NCBI GenBank assembly: GCA_938743325.2
Contig: OW568866.1
Coordinates: forward strand, 1,026,431 to 1,090,430
Source of the DNA: Pycnococcus provasolii
Taxonomy: Eukaryota > Chlorophyta > Pseudoscourfieldiophyceae > Pseudoscourfieldiales > Pycnococcaceae
Direction: 5' to 3'
Length of the DNA: 64,000 nucleotides
Positions 62,098 to 64,000 of the stretch are shown one piece after another. The position numbers and the translations under genes are program-made. Numbering within the stretch: the stretch's first letter is position 1; each line of letters begins with the position of its first letter. Below the pieces are notes generated by a model. That model was not told the origin of the DNA, made no database searches, and saw nothing but the letters and a program-made list of their open reading frames with translations.

Positions 62098-62632
62098 CCC
62101 TTTGGAAGGCGCTGGCACGTTGTATCCCGCTCTATCGGTACCAAACCCGCACGTAGTATTGTTATTCATAATATGGAGCTTTGACAAATTTAATTCTCGT
62201 AGAATTTGGGCATACATGCAAAAAGTTATTCTTTGTTAAGTGTGGCGTGTACACCTTAAGATTTTACCGACCATTTACCCCGACCATTAAGGTAATATTT
62301 TTAGTACCTTAAGCACAAAATAGACACCAAAACCTAATTTAGACATCTTCGTTTGTAACGACCAATTAGGGAAGTCTTAAGGCACTCCTAAGGCACGCAT
62401 CAATGCCCATCTTCCGGGCGGTGGACCCACCTAGCGCCCCGTGCACATGTTTTTGAGGAGTTTTTTACAGGTCAGGAAAAGTGGCTGACTTTGGGAGGTG
62501 GTTGGGATGTTTTAAAGATGTTATTTACACACAATTTTTGGAATAACTTAATCCCAAGAGACACATTGACAATGCCCAATACTAGTTTGTAGCAAGATGA
62601 TGCGTACACTAGTCGCAAACGTGTGCTATAGA

Positions 62633-62652
62633 GGGTACTATATATGGTACCC
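62633..62652. repeat. Third copy of the 20 bp palindrome, one mismatch
   Basis: GGGTACTATATATGGTACCC, differing from 62058-62077 at one base, 536 bp to the right. Extra flanking GAG/CTC bases extend the symmetry. Confidence 0.93.
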
Positions 62653-63248
62653 TCAACTGAAAATTTATACACTATCTAAATCTAAAAAAAAGAAGAGCAC
62701 AAGAGAAATTATCAAAACGGAGACAAAACAGAATCTACTATTCGACTACATGTCCGTGTTTCATGGCTGAACCATGTGGTTGGTGCTGATATTTACGTAC
62801 AGCCAACGACAACTCAAGTTGATCTCACTAACGTGCCTCAGTTTCAAAACATGTCCATCGGGGACCGGGGGACAACAAGTTGTGCAAGGGATTGCAAGGC
62901 TCAAGTGGTCCGCTAGAACCAAGAGACGGTGAGGGGGTTAGGGTACCCGGGTAGGCGATTAAGGCGAAGGATATTAACAAGCACATTTGGTTGAGAGGGG
63001 ATCCTTCATTGGTTGTTATTGGTTAGGATAGAACGGGGATCCTTGATTGGTCGTTATTCGAGAGTCTAAATCTTGGAAGGATTGTATGTTCAGGATTTAC
63101 GCTTCTTTCACAACTTTAAAGTTATCCATTACTATGTAGAGGTTGAAGATGCTAACAACTGTATGTATAGTGTCTCGTAACACCTCAAGCGCTACCGTTC
63201 GAGCGAAAAATCGAGTCAAACGAACACCTAGATACATAGTTATGACTT

Positions 63249-63473
63249 ATGACACGAAAGATTGAGAAAAACGGAAAGCACAAATTCGACACAACGGCAA
63301 GAAACAGAAAGGAGTCGCCGACAAGTTCATCGCGGAACTTCCTCTCAGCGCATGAGAAGGTCATGAAGTTCTTGGAGCGGCAGCGCGAGAGGGAGCGCGA
63401 CTTGGGCGGCGTGGAGAAAGTCGTGGGGCAATCGATTAGCAAATACCTTCCGCTAAGAGTATTCACAATTTGA
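63249..63473 (+). CDS. Short basic ORF in the subtelomere, unverified
   Basis: 74 codons from ATG 63249 with a basic start (MTRKIEKNGKHKF) and a charged helix (LSAHEKVMKFLERQRERERD). Composition is more protein-like than the surroundings, and the local GC content rises (63310-63430). It may be a fragment of a duplicated gene. No family recognised. Confidence 0.25.
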   Translation: MTRKIEKNGKHKFDTTARNRKESPTSSSRNFLSAHEKVMKFLERQRERERDLGGVEKVVGQSISKYLPLRVFTI

Positions 63474-63631
63474 CCAACCTCGTGCCGCGAGTGAGTGCTT
63501 CGAATCAAACCTAACTGCCAAAAAAAATGGCTGTTGTTATTGGCTTCGTTCTGCACGACACTGGCCGACGGTCGGCCGCATACCGGAGGCAAAATTTTTT
63601 TTTCAACATGTGCGTCAAACTGCCAGCCTGG

Positions 63632-63730
63632 CAATTAGGGTTACAATTAGGGTTACAATTAGGGTTACAATTAGGGTTACAATTAGGGTTACAATTAGGG
63701 TTAGGGTTACAATTAGGGTTACAATTAGGG
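63632..63730 (+). repeat. Telomere-proximal variant array (TTACAATTAGGG)n
   Basis: Seven 12 bp TTACAATTAGGG units, with one extra TTAGGG after the fifth, between unique subtelomere and pure telomere. Confidence 0.97.
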
Positions 63731-64000
63731 TTAGGGTTAGGGTTAGGGTTAGGGTTAGGGTTAGGGTTAGGGTTAGGGTTAGGGTTAGGGTTAGGGTTAG
63801 GGTTAGGGTTAGGGTTAGGGTTAGGGTTAGGGTTAGGGTTAGGGTTAGGGTTAGGGTTAGGGTTAGGGTTAGGGTTAGGGTTAGGGTTAGGGTTAGGGTT
63901 AGGGTTAGGGTTAGGGTTAGGGTTAGGGTTAGGGTTAGGGTTAGGGTTAGGGTTAGGGGTTAGGGTTAGGGTTAGGGTTAGGGTTAGGGTTAGGGTTAGG
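63731..64000 (+). repeat. Terminal telomere array (TTAGGG)n
   Basis: About 45 consecutive TTAGGG units to the window edge, with one TTAGGGG variant near 63955-63960. The G-rich strand runs 5'->3' toward the right end, the orientation of a true right telomere. Confidence 0.98.

Larger units (their letters stand above)
61338..63631. other. Gene-poor subtelomeric region
   Basis: 2.3 kb, clearly more AT-rich than the gene region from about 62.1 kb on. It contains CCATTCAC-type short repeats (61363-61425), 20 bp palindromes (62058-62097 and 62633-62652), and a direct repeat of a GGGGATCCTT(C/G)ATTGGT(T/C)GTTATT unit (62997-63059). There are no rRNA or tRNA genes, and no protein with recognisable features. 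Confidence 0.7.

Noticed and set aside
63610-63963. Long ORF of alternating Val-Arg at the right end
   Set aside because: It is a translation of the TTAGGG array, not a gene.

Overview
This 64 kb window is the right-hand end of a nuclear chromosome of a photosynthetic eukaryote, most likely a compact-genome green alga. The last ~270 bases are an uninterrupted (TTAGGG)n array with the G-rich strand running 5'->3' off the end of the window, as expected at a chromosome terminus. Plastid-lineage genes (a PHYLLO menF-menD-menC-menH fusion for phylloquinone, a chloroplast-type SecA fragment, a transit-peptide-bearing adenylosuccinate lyase), the plant/algal PASTICCINO1-type FKBP, a SWEET transporter, few short GT-AG introns, very short intergenic gaps, and a TGTAA motif just past most stop codons (the chlorophyte poly(A) signal) all fit a chlorophyte. 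A CFAP20-domain protein suggests a flagellate ancestry. I cannot name the species.

Layout. 1-15.4 kb is an accessory, rearranged region: the 3' part of a UFM1 protease (UFSP2) with a shortened C-terminus; a gene with three phage-integrase-type repeat (INT_rpt) units, broken by a +1 frame shift in a poly-C tract; a Tc1/mariner-IS630-like DNA transposon with 212 bp terminal inverted repeats, whose transposase is split by a 7.1 kb Copia retrotransposon tandem (three identical 216 bp LTRs, two differently deleted internal regions, perfect 5 bp target duplication); a truncated SecA running into a Cache-domain ORF; and a secreted trypsin-like protease. 15.4-21.5 kb holds a SCAPER homologue and then a repeat-rich gap (interstitial telomere repeats, two 174 bp direct repeats around a 5 x 32 bp minisatellite, a frame-shifted ORF remnant).

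21.5-61.3 kb is dense housekeeping sequence with genes mostly alternating in strand: SWEET, a hypothetical nuclear protein, topoisomerase III-beta, a seven-EF-hand/SAM protein, an armadillo/UIM protein, a CFAP20DC-like protein, adenylosuccinate lyase, PHYLLO, TYW1 (wybutosine), a small basic protein, PAS1-type FKBP-TPR, Mpv17/PMP22, protein phosphatase 5, tRNA methyltransferase Trm1, a coiled-coil protein, lipase maturation factor, a RING-CH E3 ligase, an RNF113/CWC24-like protein lacking its RING, and a two-repeat channel-like membrane protein with an EF hand and no canonical K+ filter. 61.3-63.6 kb is a gene-poor, AT-rich subtelomere with repeated 20 bp palindromes, followed by a TTACAATTAGGG variant array and the telomere.

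Functional links are loose, as usual in a eukaryote: quinone synthesis (PHYLLO), purine synthesis (PurB), tRNA modification (TYW1, Trm1), ubiquitin/UFM1 biology (UFSP2, ARM-UIM, RING-CH), calcium-linked proteins (EF-hand/SAM, channel). The most promising candidates for something undescribed are the channel-like family at the subtelomere edge, the INT_rpt gene beside the nested transposons, and the SecA-Cache junction.
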